Positions 38,040 to 50,100 are shown, numbered from the stretch's first letter. The stretch is DNA of 64,000 nt from Podaxis mareebaensis (GCA_018524725.1 JAEUWP010000436.1:124001-188000), one strand, 5' to 3'. Made by a program: numbers and translations. Notes: generated by a model not told the origin, from the sequence alone.

Positions 38040-40485
38040 ATGCCCAAGGGCTTTCGAAATCCTTGGTTGCATTTTTCACGAAAAAGGCGGGAGGTAAACA
38101 GCGTGCCTCGGTCTCACCAGTATGACCATACATCGGCTCTTCAAACCTGTCCTGCTGCCACTCAGAGTGACAGCATAAAAGAGATACGTCCTGCGCGCGA
38201 CGATCACTTGGGTCGGTACCTTAGGCTCTTTCTGAGAGTGTATTCACGAAATAATCACCAAAAGAATCACCCTCAGGCTCGAGGCTGGTGGCTGGTGGTA
38301 CCAAAGGCCCAGACTCCACCAGAAGTGCTCCAGTTCCTATAGCAGTTCCTATAGGTAAGTCTCCTTTAGACTAGATTATGATAGTCATCCGCTTTGACAA
38401 TATTTGAAAGAATGCCAGACCCCGGACCCGAACCCCCCTGATCAACGTGGATGTCTTGCAAATGCCCACCACAACGTTTTTCACAACACCAAGATGGTTG
38501 AAAACGAACATTTTGTGTATCAATATTTTGCTTCAGGAAGACCAGGTACACCCTTTTCCTTGTACGCGGTGATGGATTATCTAACTATCCCAGTGCTCGA
38601 GGTCTTAGAGGAAAAGCGCACACTTGGAGCGGAAGTAGATTCTTCTGCGCGGTACCCACCGCCCAAATGTCATCCAGACACTCGTCAAGCACTCAGGAAG
38701 GGGATTACGACATGGCTTGGTGACGTAAAACGACACTGGAATATTATCTGGATCATGGGTCCTGCGGGCGTTGGCAAGTCTGCCGTTGCTCAAACCATTG
38801 CTGAACATTGCCGGGATACTGGTCAACTTGGAGCTGCCTTTTTCTTCTCTCGTTCAAACAACTGCGATGATCCCCTTAGAGTCATTCCTACCCTTTCCCA
38901 CCAGCTCGCCATCCATGACCCGGATTACAAAACAATTGTCACAGAACAACTTGCCGCTGATTCTACGATCCTCGAGAAAAATCTTCGTACCCAATTCAAA
39001 AGACTCATCGTTGAGCCTTGCACGATGTTGAAGGCAAGGCGGCCGCTGATAGCATACAAGCCGCTGCTGATTATCCTGGATGGTCTGGATGAATGCAACG
39101 ACGAAGATGCTCAACGCGAGTTCATCGAGCTTATCAGTCAACATGCTCGGCTGAACCGTACGTCGACTTTCCTATGGATGATCTGTAGCCGACCGGAATC
39201 ACATTTGAAGAATCTTCTGAGACGGACCGACTTTAAAATTCCCTGTATACGCGAGGAGCTTCCCATTGACGACCCCATCGCTAGACAAGACGTATATTGC
39301 TACCTTCGGAGCGGCTTCAATGATATCCGTCGTCAACACCCGCATCTACTCAATGTTGGGAGAGCTGAGGTATGGCCACCAGAGGCCACATTACGACAAA
39401 TTGCGCTTGTGGTTTCGGGACTTTTTATTTTAGCTTCCACCATCCTCAAATTTGTCGGTGACAAGGACCGCAGAAACCCACAAGCACAACTCGATATCTG
39501 CTTGAAGTTCATCGGCAACTGGCGTTTGCCTGGGACGGTCAACCCATTACATACGTTAGACCTCCTTTATCTTCAAATCATGTCAACCGTCCACCGCGAT
39601 ACACTCCCAACAACAATGAAAATCCTCAACTTCCTCATTTTCTACCTTTCTGGGGACGACGCTGTTACCCTTTCTTGCGCGAATGTCGCAAAGTTCCTTG
39701 GCTTGGATCAAGAAATTTTTTACAGCGCGCTTGATCGCCTGCACTCCGTATTGGACGTTCCCCCGCCTGAAGAAGCCACCTTCCGGCCACTGAGGCTTTT
39801 TCATGCTTCCTTTGGCGAGTTTCTGCAAGATCCCGAGCGCTCCGGAGCATTCTCCTTGAAAGGGCAAAAAGTGCGATGTGACTTGGCCATACGATTTATC
39901 AGGTGGTGCAATTACCACCTTAATTACACGGGTGTGTTGGAATACGGTTCGAAGTGTACGGAGGATATTGCTCACGATCCTCCACTAGATTATACTGGTA
40001 TCGGATGGAGAAACAGCCGTCACTCGTACATCCCAGACGAATGGGTTGACGACATTTACACCCCTGAACCACCGAGCAAAGACATGGTTGCTTTTATTTG
40101 GAGATGGATCTGGGAGATTCTAGGAACGATTGAAGACCCAAGAGAAATATCGCTAGTACTAACTGAACTATATCAGTTCAACTTCGACCTGTTGACTAGC
40201 AATCAATGTGAGGGGCCGCTACGTGTGCATTTCCGGAGATTCCTTACATGGCTGTTTAATGTGGTTAGTATGGAACAAACGCAGCAGAAGCACTGTTAAC
40301 CCTCTTCTCTTCTCTCACAGCAAACTCCGAATCGGAAATTGTTGAGACTGATACCAGCTGGAAGAACGGACCAAACCCTTTTCAACATGTACGATGGCCC
40401 TGCTTTTATGCGCCCATACGTTGAGAACGTGAGCCCTTTTCGTTCCTTCACCACAGCAATCTCAAGTCCGTGTAAAGGAGAATGA
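38040..40485 (+). CDS. NACHT-domain STAND NTPase (fungal NLR-like)
   Basis: Proposed five exons: 38040-38093, 38166-38211, 38265-38354, 38411-40263 and 40321-40485, about 735 residues. The large exon holds Walker A GPAGVGKSAVAQ, Walker B LLIILDGLDECND, an ICSRPE sensor-like motif and the helical region typical of mushroom NACHT proteins. The N-terminus is short and basic (PWLHFSRKRRE) with no known effector domain. No WD40, TPR or ankyrin repeats follow. STAND NTPases sense signals and often control heterokaryon incompatibility or immunity; the role here is inference. The long exon has no ATG until 38494, so upstream exons are needed for its first 28 residues. If the 57 bp intron at 40264 is not used, the protein stops at 40299. 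The donor at 38212 is weak. Confidence 0.75.
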
Positions 40486-41542
40486 ACAATATCGCACGAT
40501 ATCTCCCACTCTCAGAAATACATCGCCATCATTGAATTCCAGGAATTCCAGTTACATAACGGTAGTAAGTTGTACCGTCAGCGCCATTCCCATTGGAACA
40601 TTGACTCACAACTCAAAAGGACACGGGTTTACTGTGGTTGGGCTATGGCGAACACGCTTGTCTGCTAGTTGCATATGTCCCAACCGGAATATACGCGCCA
40701 GGTGGCGTCCTGTTTGGGAACCGACGCCCTATGGACCAATTGAATAATTGGTTCGAAATAGATGAGTTTGTGGTGGCCTGAGGTTGGCGTCAGACGTGGA
40801 GGAGATAAATGCGGAAACATCGAAGCCGAGGGAAGACACAGGGGCATCCCCACTTTGCGACTTTGATATACAGCTCCCTCGGATAGCTATGGTCGTCCTC
40901 GCAGGAAGCGCATGAAGCGCGGCGGAGTTGAATAGTACTTAGTACTTTCTCGAATGGCGTCGAGCTGGGCCGGAAGCATATCTCCGACTTCCCTCGCCTG
41001 CTCACCGGTTTACCTACGATTTTAGGTGGCTTCGACTTCTCGAAGTGCAATGCCGTTGTTCTTCCTTTTTTACCAAACATCCCCCGTGCTAGCTTCGATA
41101 AATAATACCAACAGGATATCCGCCGTGGCCGCCTCCGACGATGTCTATCGATCGCATTTAGAACTAGCTGACCCCCCCGATTATCCACATCTATCCGATA
41201 CACCCAACTCCTGAGTTGGATCTTTCTCGAATTCGGGGACACTCTGACAAATCGGACTTTCTTTGACCATATGCAACCGGAAACCGGATCGCAAGGGCTC
41301 AACGGACCTCCCTTCCGCAGCGAATCCCGTCCAAATCCTGTCTTAAGTATCCGGTCCACCGGGCCGCTCGGAACCTCCATATCACATTGCACACTCTCCA
41401 CGGCGTAATTAGACCAACGGACCAATGACGCGCACGACATATAAGAAGACAACACAGATCTCGTGGTTAAACCTCTCTTTCTCTCGACTGATTTCCTGAT
41501 CCCTATTTGTGACTGCAAGTTTTTGGATTTTTGTATACTACG
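40486..41542. other. intergenic, promoter of the aldo-keto reductase
   Basis: No gene accepted. A 242-codon frame on the minus strand (40790-41518) has no recognisable domain and sits in the promoter of the next gene. Confidence 0.4.
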
Positions 41543-42850
41543 ATGTCGTTTGGCAAGACTATCAAACTTTCCAACGGCGCTTTGATGCCCCGAATCGGCC
41601 TGGGGACCTGGCAGTCGAAGCCAAAGGAAGTCGAGAACGCTGTGAGTATTGTATCCTTGTCTAGCTACATGAGCACATTGTTGACTGTGGTTGGCAATAT
41701 TAGGTTGAGATCGCCGTTCGGAATGGATATCGTCACCTTGATCTCGCTATGATTTACGAGAATCAGGATGAGGTCGGCCGTGCACTCAAGAAAGTCATCC
41801 CCTCCGTTGTGAAGCGCGAGGAACTTTTTATTACTTCCAAACTCTGGAATCACTCGCACCGACCCGATCGAGTTGAGAAGGAGCTTGACGAGACGCTGAA
41901 ACAGCTCGGAATCGACTATCTCGATCTCTACTGTACGTCATCATCGTCTTTGTCTAATCCCGAACTTAGTCTCACTTCTCCCCAAAGTGATCCATTGGCC
42001 TGCTGCATTCGTGCCCGGCGACAAATTCTACCCTCCTCACTCCTCCATCGAGGGTGAAGTGGAGCTCGACACTGAGACGTCTCTCGTCGATACCTGGAAA
42101 GCCATGATCGCGCTCCCCAAGTCGAAGGTCGGCACATGTTAAAGTCACGTAGTGAGGAGATACTCAATAGTTTTTAGGTTCGTGCTATTGGTGTTTCCAA
42201 CTTCAGCGTGGAGCATGTCAAGGGCATCATTCAAGCTACCGGCGTAGTCCCCGTAAGAAGCGTATGACTATTCATCTGCGGTCTCTTTGCTCAATATCTC
42301 TCAAAGGTTGTCAACCAAATCGAAGCTCACCCTCTCCTACCTCAACCAGAGCTAGTCCAATACTGCCAGGAGAATAACATTCATATTACCGCTTACAGCC
42401 CTCTTGGCAACAACTGTAAGCCTTCCTTCTCGAACACAATCCCTCAAGTTCTCATCGATGCTCGATGTAGTGGTTGGCAAGCCCAAACTCACAGAAAATC
42501 CCGTCGTCATTGATATCGCCAAGAAACTCAATGCTACTCCCGCCCAAGTTCTTATCGCGTGGGGTGCTCGTCGCGGTCAATCTGTAATCCCTAAGAGTGT
42601 CCAGGAAGATCGTATCGTCTCCAACTTCAAAGAAGTTGAACTCAGTGATGAAGACTTTGAGAGGATCTCGAAGATTGGGGAGGGTAACCGCACTCGGTAC
42701 GTTATTGTTTACTTCTGGCAAGGCTCGTTATGACTCAAAATCCATGATAGATTCAACATTCCGTACAACTACAAACCATCATGGTCTATCAACATCTTTG
42801 GTGAGGAGGCTGAGAAGAACGCTAGGGTTCAGGTCAAGATTGGAAATTGA
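41543..42850 (+). CDS. aldo-keto reductase
   Basis: Cytosolic NAD(P)H-dependent reductase of the AKR superfamily, roughly 320 residues in about eight exons. The first three are 41543-41641, 41704-41932 and one starting after a 55 bp intron. Seen after splicing: the N-terminal hairpin [17 protein letters not shown] and [19 protein letters not shown] with the catalytic Asp and Tyr. [16 protein letters not shown] has the catalytic Lys, LIHWPAAF the catalytic His. [27 protein letters not shown] and [15 protein letters not shown] complete the cofactor and barrel motifs. The full tetrad is present, so the enzyme is probably active. Substrate unknown; xylose- and glycerol-type reductases are relatives. 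It converges on the MDR gene with a 189 bp gap. Confidence 0.9.
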
Positions 42851-43039
42851 TTGTTATATTTTCATTTATAACTATGTATTTGTGCAAGGCGTTGCTTAAA
42901 ATTCAACCAACAGGTCGCTTGTTAACGCGGCAAACTGAATCTTAGTCTGGTGCCCTCCGTATCAGAGAGGATCTTCTAGGTACTCTGCGGCCCGATGCGC
43001 GTCAACAGCCCATTTGAAATCTAGTGTCATAGGGATGTT

Positions 43040-44661
43040 TTAGGCGACCTTGATTACTATTTTCCCAACATGCTTCTGTGACTCCAGATAAGCGAAGGCA
43101 TCAAGTGCTTCATCGAAAGGGAAGACTTTGTCGATAACCGGTTTGGTCTTCTCTGGGTTGGCAATGATAAGTCTGACCATATCTTTAAACCTGCGAGTGA
43201 ATGTGTTAGCTTTGGACAATCTTTAGAATAATGATTCGGTCACTTACTGCGAGACAGACCCGACCTGAATTCCACGAAGGATGATGCCTTTTCTAATAGT
43301 ACGACCGACAATGTTGATGTCGCTCGAGTCCTGTGGGTTTAGTCGTTCCAGCGGCAGTCGACATGGAAATGGTAGGCGCCGTACCTTAGAGACGAAGCCA
43401 ATTATATGAATATATCCCGCCATTCGAACAGCGTTTATGCTTCGCGGAAGCGTGCCTTCACCGCCCACCTAGGTACCGTAACACCTTCAGAACAGTCCGC
43501 CTAAAGTAAAGGCTAGGAACACACCTCAAGGACATGGTCAACGCCAACACCGTTTGTCTGTATGCGAAGAAACGAGTTGAGTGACAGACCAACTAATTTA
43601 TCCCCACAAAAAGTGTGTACGTACTATCTTCAAAACCTCTTGGTCCCAATCTGGGACTTTGTTGTAGTTGATGACATGCTGAGCACCAAGCCTCGAAGCG
43701 ACTTTCAATTTTTCGTCTGACGAGGAGGTTACGATGACAGTGGCACCTGAAGCAAGAGCGAATTGGAGACCGAAGCTGAAGGACTAGGTATAAGCTTCTG
43801 TCTGGTAAAATATGCAAGGGAGCACATACATAGATACACCACCAGTCCCGAGGACTAGAACGTAGTCACCAGCTTTGACACGTCTTGGTCCATGGAGCGA
43901 ATTGTATGCTGTTAGGGCCGCAGCACTGAGTGCAATATCAGTTCCTCATCCAAGATTATGCGCAAAAGCCCAACATACGGAAGTGTCGACGCTTCTTCAT
44001 AACTGAAGAACTCGGGGAACTTGACAAGAGACTATTCAATTGGGGGTTAGCCGTCGGGTTCTCCTCTAGAGCCAGATACTTGGACTATGCGTACATGAGA
44101 AGGGAAGGTGCGGTATTGAGTCAGAACACCATGAGCCTGACCACCCATCGATGTTTGCTGAATAGCGAGATTTGTATCGCCATGAATATGATCGGTAGCG
44201 AAGTTGGCGCAGACACGATCACCAATTCTCCAGTTGCTAACGCCCTCACCCAGAGCAATTATCTCTCCTGCCATATCCGAGCATGGAACTAGTTTATCAG
44301 GTAGGGTACTGTGACAAATGACTTTACAAGGTCCCGTCGGCCAGACACCGAAAACTTACCCAGGAGGATAAAAGCCTCTTGCGACGACCAAGTCGCGATA
44401 CTGGGTGGACATGTTATTGGAATGAGGAGATCCGAACCTTTCCTGTTTTATGCGCAACGTACCTGGAGAGAAACAGCGTGAACTTTGACGAGTACTTCAT
44501 GCGCTTTGGGAGGGTTAACAGGCTTTTCCTTGATTTCCAGGTCCCTGTAAGAGCCGATCTGTGATTCAAACATTAGGACATGGCTACATGGGTTGATGGA
44601 GTGTGGTGGTTCAGCGTACCTTCGCGAGTTCGTAATAGCGCGTCGTCTGGGGCGTCGTCAT
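43040..44661 (-). CDS. MDR-family NAD(P)-dependent alcohol dehydrogenase/quinone oxidoreductase
   Basis: Medium-chain dehydrogenase/reductase in several exons on the minus strand, start 44661 (MTTPQTTRYYELAK), stop at 43042-43040, about 350 residues. The N-terminal GroES-like half has DMAGEIIALGEGVSNWRIGDRV. The Rossmann half has YVLVLGTGGVSIFGLQFALASGATVI, SSSDEKLKVASRLGAQHVINY, GVGVDHVLEVGG and a C-terminal ESQKHVGKIVIKV. The usual catalytic zinc ligands of true alcohol dehydrogenases are not evident, which fits the zinc-type ADH-like or quinone reductase branch. Substrate unknown. Confidence 0.87.
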
Positions 44662-45500
44662 AATGCGAATCAGTTGGTAACCCACACCGGAAGCCACAGA
44701 AAGTATGAATGCAGAGGCAACAAGGGCACACGTATATATATAAGTTTCAAGAGAGCCCAAGCCACTTCAACCGGCAAGCTTCGAGATAGTCCAAGGCCAA
44801 AGCCAATGGGAAGCAGCGGGTGCTGGACTTGAGCGTTAATCCACTACACCTATGCGACATCGTTGTCAGCGAAATGTTATAAATCAAAGGGGAAACCCCG
44901 CGGCCTTCATGCGCAAAGAAGCCAGTGGCTAAGTGTGGTTACAACCACGCCATCATTTGACGTTGGCATCGGCCCCCGGTTCGGATGATCCTCTACTCTA
45001 AAATCGGACTTCCAAGTGGGTTGACCGAGGATGCATCCTTATGTCCTCGATCCCAGAGTCGGAGGAGTGCAGTAGCCAAGGTGATTGTGGACACTGAACG
45101 GAAGTTAGGGAGATGCATTTGCAACGTTATAAGCGTTATAAGGTCGAGATTGCAATGGATGCGATTCCAGAAAGCTAGTCTAGGGCTGCCAACATTTTCA
45201 GCGGTCTCACAGTATCCGGTTACATACCGGTCTGTGTGGGTACTATGGCGGTATATCATTACGCAGGGTGCGGAGAGACAAGGTCAGGTAACCGTTATAA
45301 ACAAGTTATTCACACTATAGGTGAAGACCGACACTATTTTCGGAGGACGGAACCATCTTGTTCCGCCAGGTCAAAGACGGATGAACTTCGGCTCAACGTT
45401 CGCTTATAATAAGAGCGTCTCACGACTGGAGGGAAGTCTGCCTCAAAGATTCACAAAATAGCCAAACAAATATAAATGGTCCGTGCGGGCAGCATCAGGG
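44662..45500. other. intergenic, upstream of the U1 snRNA gene
   Basis: Between the MDR gene start and the U1 promoter. No protein gene recognised. Confidence 0.45.
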
Positions 45501-45508
45501 TATATAAG
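45501..45508 (+). promoter_or_regulatory. TATA box of the U1 snRNA gene
   Basis: TATATAAG begins 33 bp before the U1 5' end at 45534, the spacing expected between a TATA element and a transcription start. Confidence 0.7.
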
Positions 45509-45533
45509 CTTCACCTGGACATTTGAACACCTC

Positions 45534-45705
45534 ATACTTACCTTGATGGCACAAGCCCCTTCACGTATCCGGGTTTGTGGGCCGTGGAAGCCCCCCATAG
45601 CACGGCGACCCTGTCCGCAGGGGGATTCTGCGGTTTGTATGGGCTTCGGCTCATGCACCGTCCTAATATTTTCCTGTCCTGCTTCGGCCACTCTGGCTGG
45701 GCAGG
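45534..45705 (+). ncRNA. U1 spliceosomal snRNA
   Basis: A 172-nt RNA gene. It begins ATACTTACCTTG, the U1 5' end that pairs with intron donor sites. Stem-loop I is CAAGCCC/GGGTTTG (45552-45577); its loop CTTCACGTATCC keeps a UCACG core of the U1-70K site. Stem-loop II is GCCGTG/CACGGC (45581-45606). Next come CCCTG-TCCG-CAGGG (45609-45622) and a long hairpin 45637-45656 closed by a C(UUCG)G tetraloop. An AU-rich Sm-like site AATATTTTCC (45665-45674) follows, then a 3' hairpin 45678-45705 (CCTGC/GCAGG), and a run of seven T. Length, order of parts and the TATA box 33 bp upstream all fit U1. The Sm site and the U1-A loop deviate from the animal consensus. Confidence 0.82.
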
Positions 45706-45732
45706 CTCCTTTTTTTATGCTGGTTTATTGGG

Positions 45733-45747
45733 CTAACCCTAACCCTA
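45733..45747 (+). repeat. telomere-like CTAACCCTAACCCTA
   Basis: Two and a half copies of CCCTAA, the complement of the TTAGGG repeat used by most basidiomycetes, 28 bp after the U1 RNA end. It could be an interstitial telomeric repeat left by break repair, or a telobox-type protein-binding site. Confidence 0.6.
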
Positions 45748-45957
45748 TATTCCCACTGAGCCAATGAGAGTGCAAGATTTGATTAGCAATTTAATAATAG
45801 AAACCTGTATTTTATTGGGGTTTTTGGATAATAAACACTTTTCAGTTACTTTGAAACTCAGCCCAGTGTGATACCATATTGGTTGTATTAATCATTGGTA
45901 CTTTTGGTATGGAGGTACAGACGGTGAAACGCAAATGTCAAAGGGCTGAAAGAGTGG

Positions 45958-46922
45958 TCAAGATGAATCATCCTCACTATCCTCATCATCCTCTCCAAAA
46001 AACTCATCTTGATCAATAGCATGACCCTGCTCCTTCAATACTGGTTGTGATCTACATCTTGACTTCTCAGGTTTCTTCAATTCTACACGCCCCTCCCAGT
46101 CTTTGTGCTTCAGCTTATGACCTGATTCCGACAGGTGGTGTAATTCGGGCTCATTTGGCAGCTCGCCCTTCTCCATACACAACTGAACCCAGTTGCGGAC
46201 CTCTTCTCGAGCTTGTGCTGTCTTGGCCACATCTTCCTCAGAGGTCGTTGGACTTGGTTCGCCTTTGCGAAGTTCGGGAGGGAAAAGGGAGATATATTTC
46301 TTTAGTTTCGGGTAATGCTATCAGGAATGAAGGGTAGGTTTGACTGAGCGATACAGGGATGGCACGAAGACATACCAGGATGTAGTTGAGGTCCACGCGG
46401 AGGCCATGCAATGTTTTGCTAAGTTTCTCTCTGGTCGAGTCGTCGGTTGCTGAAGAGAGTTGCTTTTTGGTTTGATGGATCTTTCGTGTTACTTTCTGAC
46501 GTTCTAGTCCAAGGTCAGCAGGACGTAGATGATGCAGAAGTGTGATAGACGTGCCGAAAAATTTGATTTTATGGTACCGTGCCGCCAATGTCCGTTCTTT
46601 CTTCGCAAGTTCAGCCTGCGCTAGCTCGGCCTCGAGAGCCTTTAACCGTCGTTCTGTCTCGACTCGCACATCAGCCGCGAGGTTTTCCTACAACAAGGGC
46701 CAATAGCTTAGTTTGAAGTTTGTTTCGCTAGGTAAAAAAAGTGACCTTGGCAAGAAGTCTTCGTGTTTGCCGCAGTGAGGATTTGATTTTTGAGATGCCT
46801 GGTGTAGCTGACTCCTTACCAGGCTGAACGTGGTGTCGTTTTGATCGGACCTTCGCGCTCTTGTTCTTCTTAGTTGACGTCGAGGCTTCTGACTGAGTGT
46901 CGTGTGTGCGTATAGGCGCCAT
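45958..46922 (-). CDS. EFG1: Efg1-like rRNA-processing protein
   Basis: Predicted 265-residue nucleolar protein in four exons on the minus strand: 46922-46746, 46687-46555, 46503-46376 and 46317-45958. Efg1 takes part in early 18S rRNA maturation within the small-subunit processome. Family features: a basic N-terminus, ISKIKSSLRQTRRLLAKENL, a long coiled-coil of Glu, Lys and Arg, and KIKFFERQKVTRKIHQ. LNYILHYPKLKKYISLFP and an acidic tail follow. The second intron appears to use a GC donor (GCACGT after TTCG at 46555): only that joins FFERQK in frame. It is divergent from ELP1. Confidence 0.85.
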
Positions 46923-47146
46923 GGTGGAATAAACAAAGGTATTGAATTTAGTCGTAGCGTGCGGACTTCTCGAGATCAAGAGAAGGATTCGAGCGCTTCT
47001 GACCGCCGGTGTTTGGTTGGAAGGCGGTAACCAAATATCTGATCTCAGAAATGTTTTGATCAAGAGATTACAATGCGTTCATAGCTTACTTCTTTCTTTG
47101 ACTTCCCCTCTCGAACCATTTCCTAGTTGCATGATACTCTCTCAAG
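46923..47146. promoter_or_regulatory. 224 bp bidirectional promoter of EFG1 and ELP1
   Basis: The two start codons are separated by 224 bp, so the promoters must overlap. No TATA box is obvious on either side. The layout suggests shared control of a ribosome-biogenesis gene and a tRNA-modification gene. Confidence 0.5.
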
Positions 47147-50100
47147 ATGAGGAATTTAGCCCTTGTTGCAACTAGCACTGTAAAGCTTGATAATCTCAAC
47201 ATTTCAGCGACAACTGTGGATCTGGATGAGAACGTTCTCTACGCCGTTTCTGAAAAACAGAATTTGGACGGGGAGGTTGACGTCGAGCTATGGAAGATTG
47301 GCAGCATAGAAGCAGCTGGACTGACAGGGGTGCGCTTTGTGCTACGTCTATTCCAATAAGATCTGCTCACTTGTTTGCGTTAGGAACCTGTACTCTTGTC
47401 GATGTTTTCCACCACTGCCTCAGCCTCAGGATCAAAATCTAAACAGGTGGTGTCGCTCAAGATCATCGCTGAAACAAGGCGTATCGCGATTATCACTCGA
47501 GGTGGTGATATCACCACGATTCCTCTCGAGGAAGCCGAACCTGTCGTGTGTCCTATGACTTCAAGTAAATGGAAGGAGCGGCTAATGGAATCCTTCAGCC
47601 AGACGTTGAAGGGACAGTTGAACCTGGAATCCTTGCCGCCTCTTGGGCACCGGACGAATCACTGTTAGCATTGGTTACAGGTATGGGGATATCTTGCGCC
47701 CTTTTCCCCAGTCTTATGGACGTGAACCTCCTATAGGGGAAGGAAAGCTTATTTTGATGACTTCATCTTTTGAGGTCCTCTCAGAAGCCCCTGTACACAC
47801 GAGTGAATTCGGAGAAGGTGCGTAATTGAGCCTAATAAGTAATATAGGCTCTCACAACCTTTCCAGATGCACCTATTAACGTCGGCTGGGGTTCAAAGCA
47901 AACACAATTCCATGGCTCGTTAGGAAAAGCTGCAGCACAGGCACCAACAATAACGAAAGTCGGCTCGAGCCCAGATGATGATGGCCTCCCTCGAATAGGC
48001 TGGCGTGGGGACGGCGCATATTTCGTCGTCTCTTCAGTCTCGCCTCCTTCTCCTGACAATTATATCAAACGTGTCCTGCGAGTTTACGACCGCCAGGCTG
48101 CACTGCAGTCAACCTCGGAAGATGTGCCTGGGTTGGAGCATACGCTTGCATGGAGGCCCTCGGGGAATCTGATTGTCGGGACCCAGAGGTTTGGTTTTGA
48201 AGGTGGTGGCGCTGGGCGGACAGAGAGACATGATGTGGTGTTTTTTGAGCGGAACGGGTTGCGGCATGGAGAGTTTGGGATGAGGCTGGCGGATATCGGT
48301 GGAAGGTTCAAGGGTCTGGAGAGCGCGGATGACAGGAAATGGGGGTATAAGGTGAAGGAAGCGGCTTGGAATTCAGGTTCGAATATATTGTCGATATGGG
48401 TTGAGCATGACGAAGGGGATACTGGTGCGTTACATATGGGTTGACTCTACCACTTCTACTCATCGCAATATAGTGCAGTTGTGGACAACTGGCAATTATC
48501 ATTGGTGGGCACTTCGTATTTCGATCAGACAGATTCCTCATAGTTTTACAGGTATTTAAAACAAGAGATTGCTGCGCCACCGCTACCTGGAGGGGAGCCA
48601 GGAAGGTTTACCTCTGTCGATTGGCATCCCGAAAATCCGTCCTACGTCATCCTGACGACGCCTAGTATGTCACTCATATGACACACGACCAAACCTTAGC
48701 TCACATTCCGCCCAGCCCGGGTTATCCACCAAGCATATACTTGGGATACCTTCTCGTCACCTTCGCAACCACCGCTTGACTCTGGCAGCGTTGCTGTCTT
48801 CGACGGCTGTATGTTATCAATGCCGCTCACAATAGTTGACCGTCACTGAACAGCTCAATTGCAGCTTCTATCCTTCTGACACCATTCCGGACCCAAAATG
48901 TTCCGCCTCCAATGTCCTCTTTCCAACTCTCACTCTCCCCCGCTCTCCCACAAAATATCAAATATTCGTCCAAGACGCCCGTTCACGCGAGCTTCTCCCG
49001 TGAGAATGACGCTCTTGCATTCCTATGGCACACGGGGTATCTAGAAGTATACGAGATGCATACTCGGCTTGGTCCCGGTCGCGGAAAGGTTTTGGACCCG
49101 GTGAAACTTTGGTCTGGCTTCGTTACGGACGACAGTTCTATCACACAGTGGAGACAGGTGGTCCTGAAGCATCACCCAGAGAGCTCATGGACCATCACCG
49201 CACTCGGGTCGAATGTGACACAAGACGTAGTTGGGAGGGTGAAGATTGAGGGTGGGCTAGTGTTGAAGCAGGTGTTCGAGTTGGAGAAACGTAGTGTAAG
49301 GATATTGGACGACGCTGGGGAATATCTCCAATCAACTGAAGGGGAGATATATCAAAGTGCGTGTCTTTTCTGCGCCTGCTCGATGTCCACATATTGATCT
49401 TTGGCATCAGTCGCGCCAGAGTTGGAGGGCTCGCTAGAAAAACTGTCGCACTTCCCCGGGTTCTGTGTATATACTCAAACAGTCGACCTTGTCCGCGACG
49501 GTAAAAGCGACGAACTCTTCCTCGGTCTTGGAAAATCCGGCAAGCTATATGCCACACGGGCAACCTACGACCCTCTAACGCTCGCGCCAAACGCGACCTC
49601 GTTCACTGTAGCATCAGGGTTCATCATTTACACCGCAACGACACACGATGCGGTTTTCGCTCCTTTGACCGCTGTAGCTGAACTCATAGGCGGCGCAGGT
49701 GAAAATACAGGCTCAGAGGCTCTGAAGGAAGCTGCGAAGGAATGGCCTGTGCGGAAGGTTGAGAGAGGATCGAGAATCGTGACGGCTGTGCCGAGCACGA
49801 TGAGCTTAGTGTTGCAGATGCCAAGGGGTAATCTAGAGACGATCAATCCTAGGCCATTAGTTATGGAAGTCGTGAAGCAGGATTTGAATGCGTGAGTTTT
49901 CTGTGCTCTTTCGGCTTCGATTTAGGACTAACGTGGGCCATAGAGGAGAGTATAGGAAGGCGTTCTTTGCATGCAGGAAACATAGGATTGATTTGAATAT
50001 CATTGTGGAACACGATCGAGAGAGATTCTTGAAGAACGTGGCGACTTTTGTAGAACAGGTACATGAGGTCGACCACCTTAATCTATTCTTAACCAGTGTT

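Noticed and set aside
40790..41518. 242-codon minus-strand frame in the promoter of the aldo-keto reductase
   Set aside because: No family features, and it covers a promoter; length alone is not enough, though RNA-seq could be checked.
45443..45767. Open frames on both strands over the U1 locus
   Set aside because: The sequence is explained by a structured RNA with its own TATA box; the peptides are low quality.
45733..47000. Telomerase RNA gene using CTAACCCTAACCCTA as template
   Set aside because: The transcript would have to overlap EFG1 in antisense, and no pseudoknot or stem-junction core could be recognised; kept only as a minor option in the findings.
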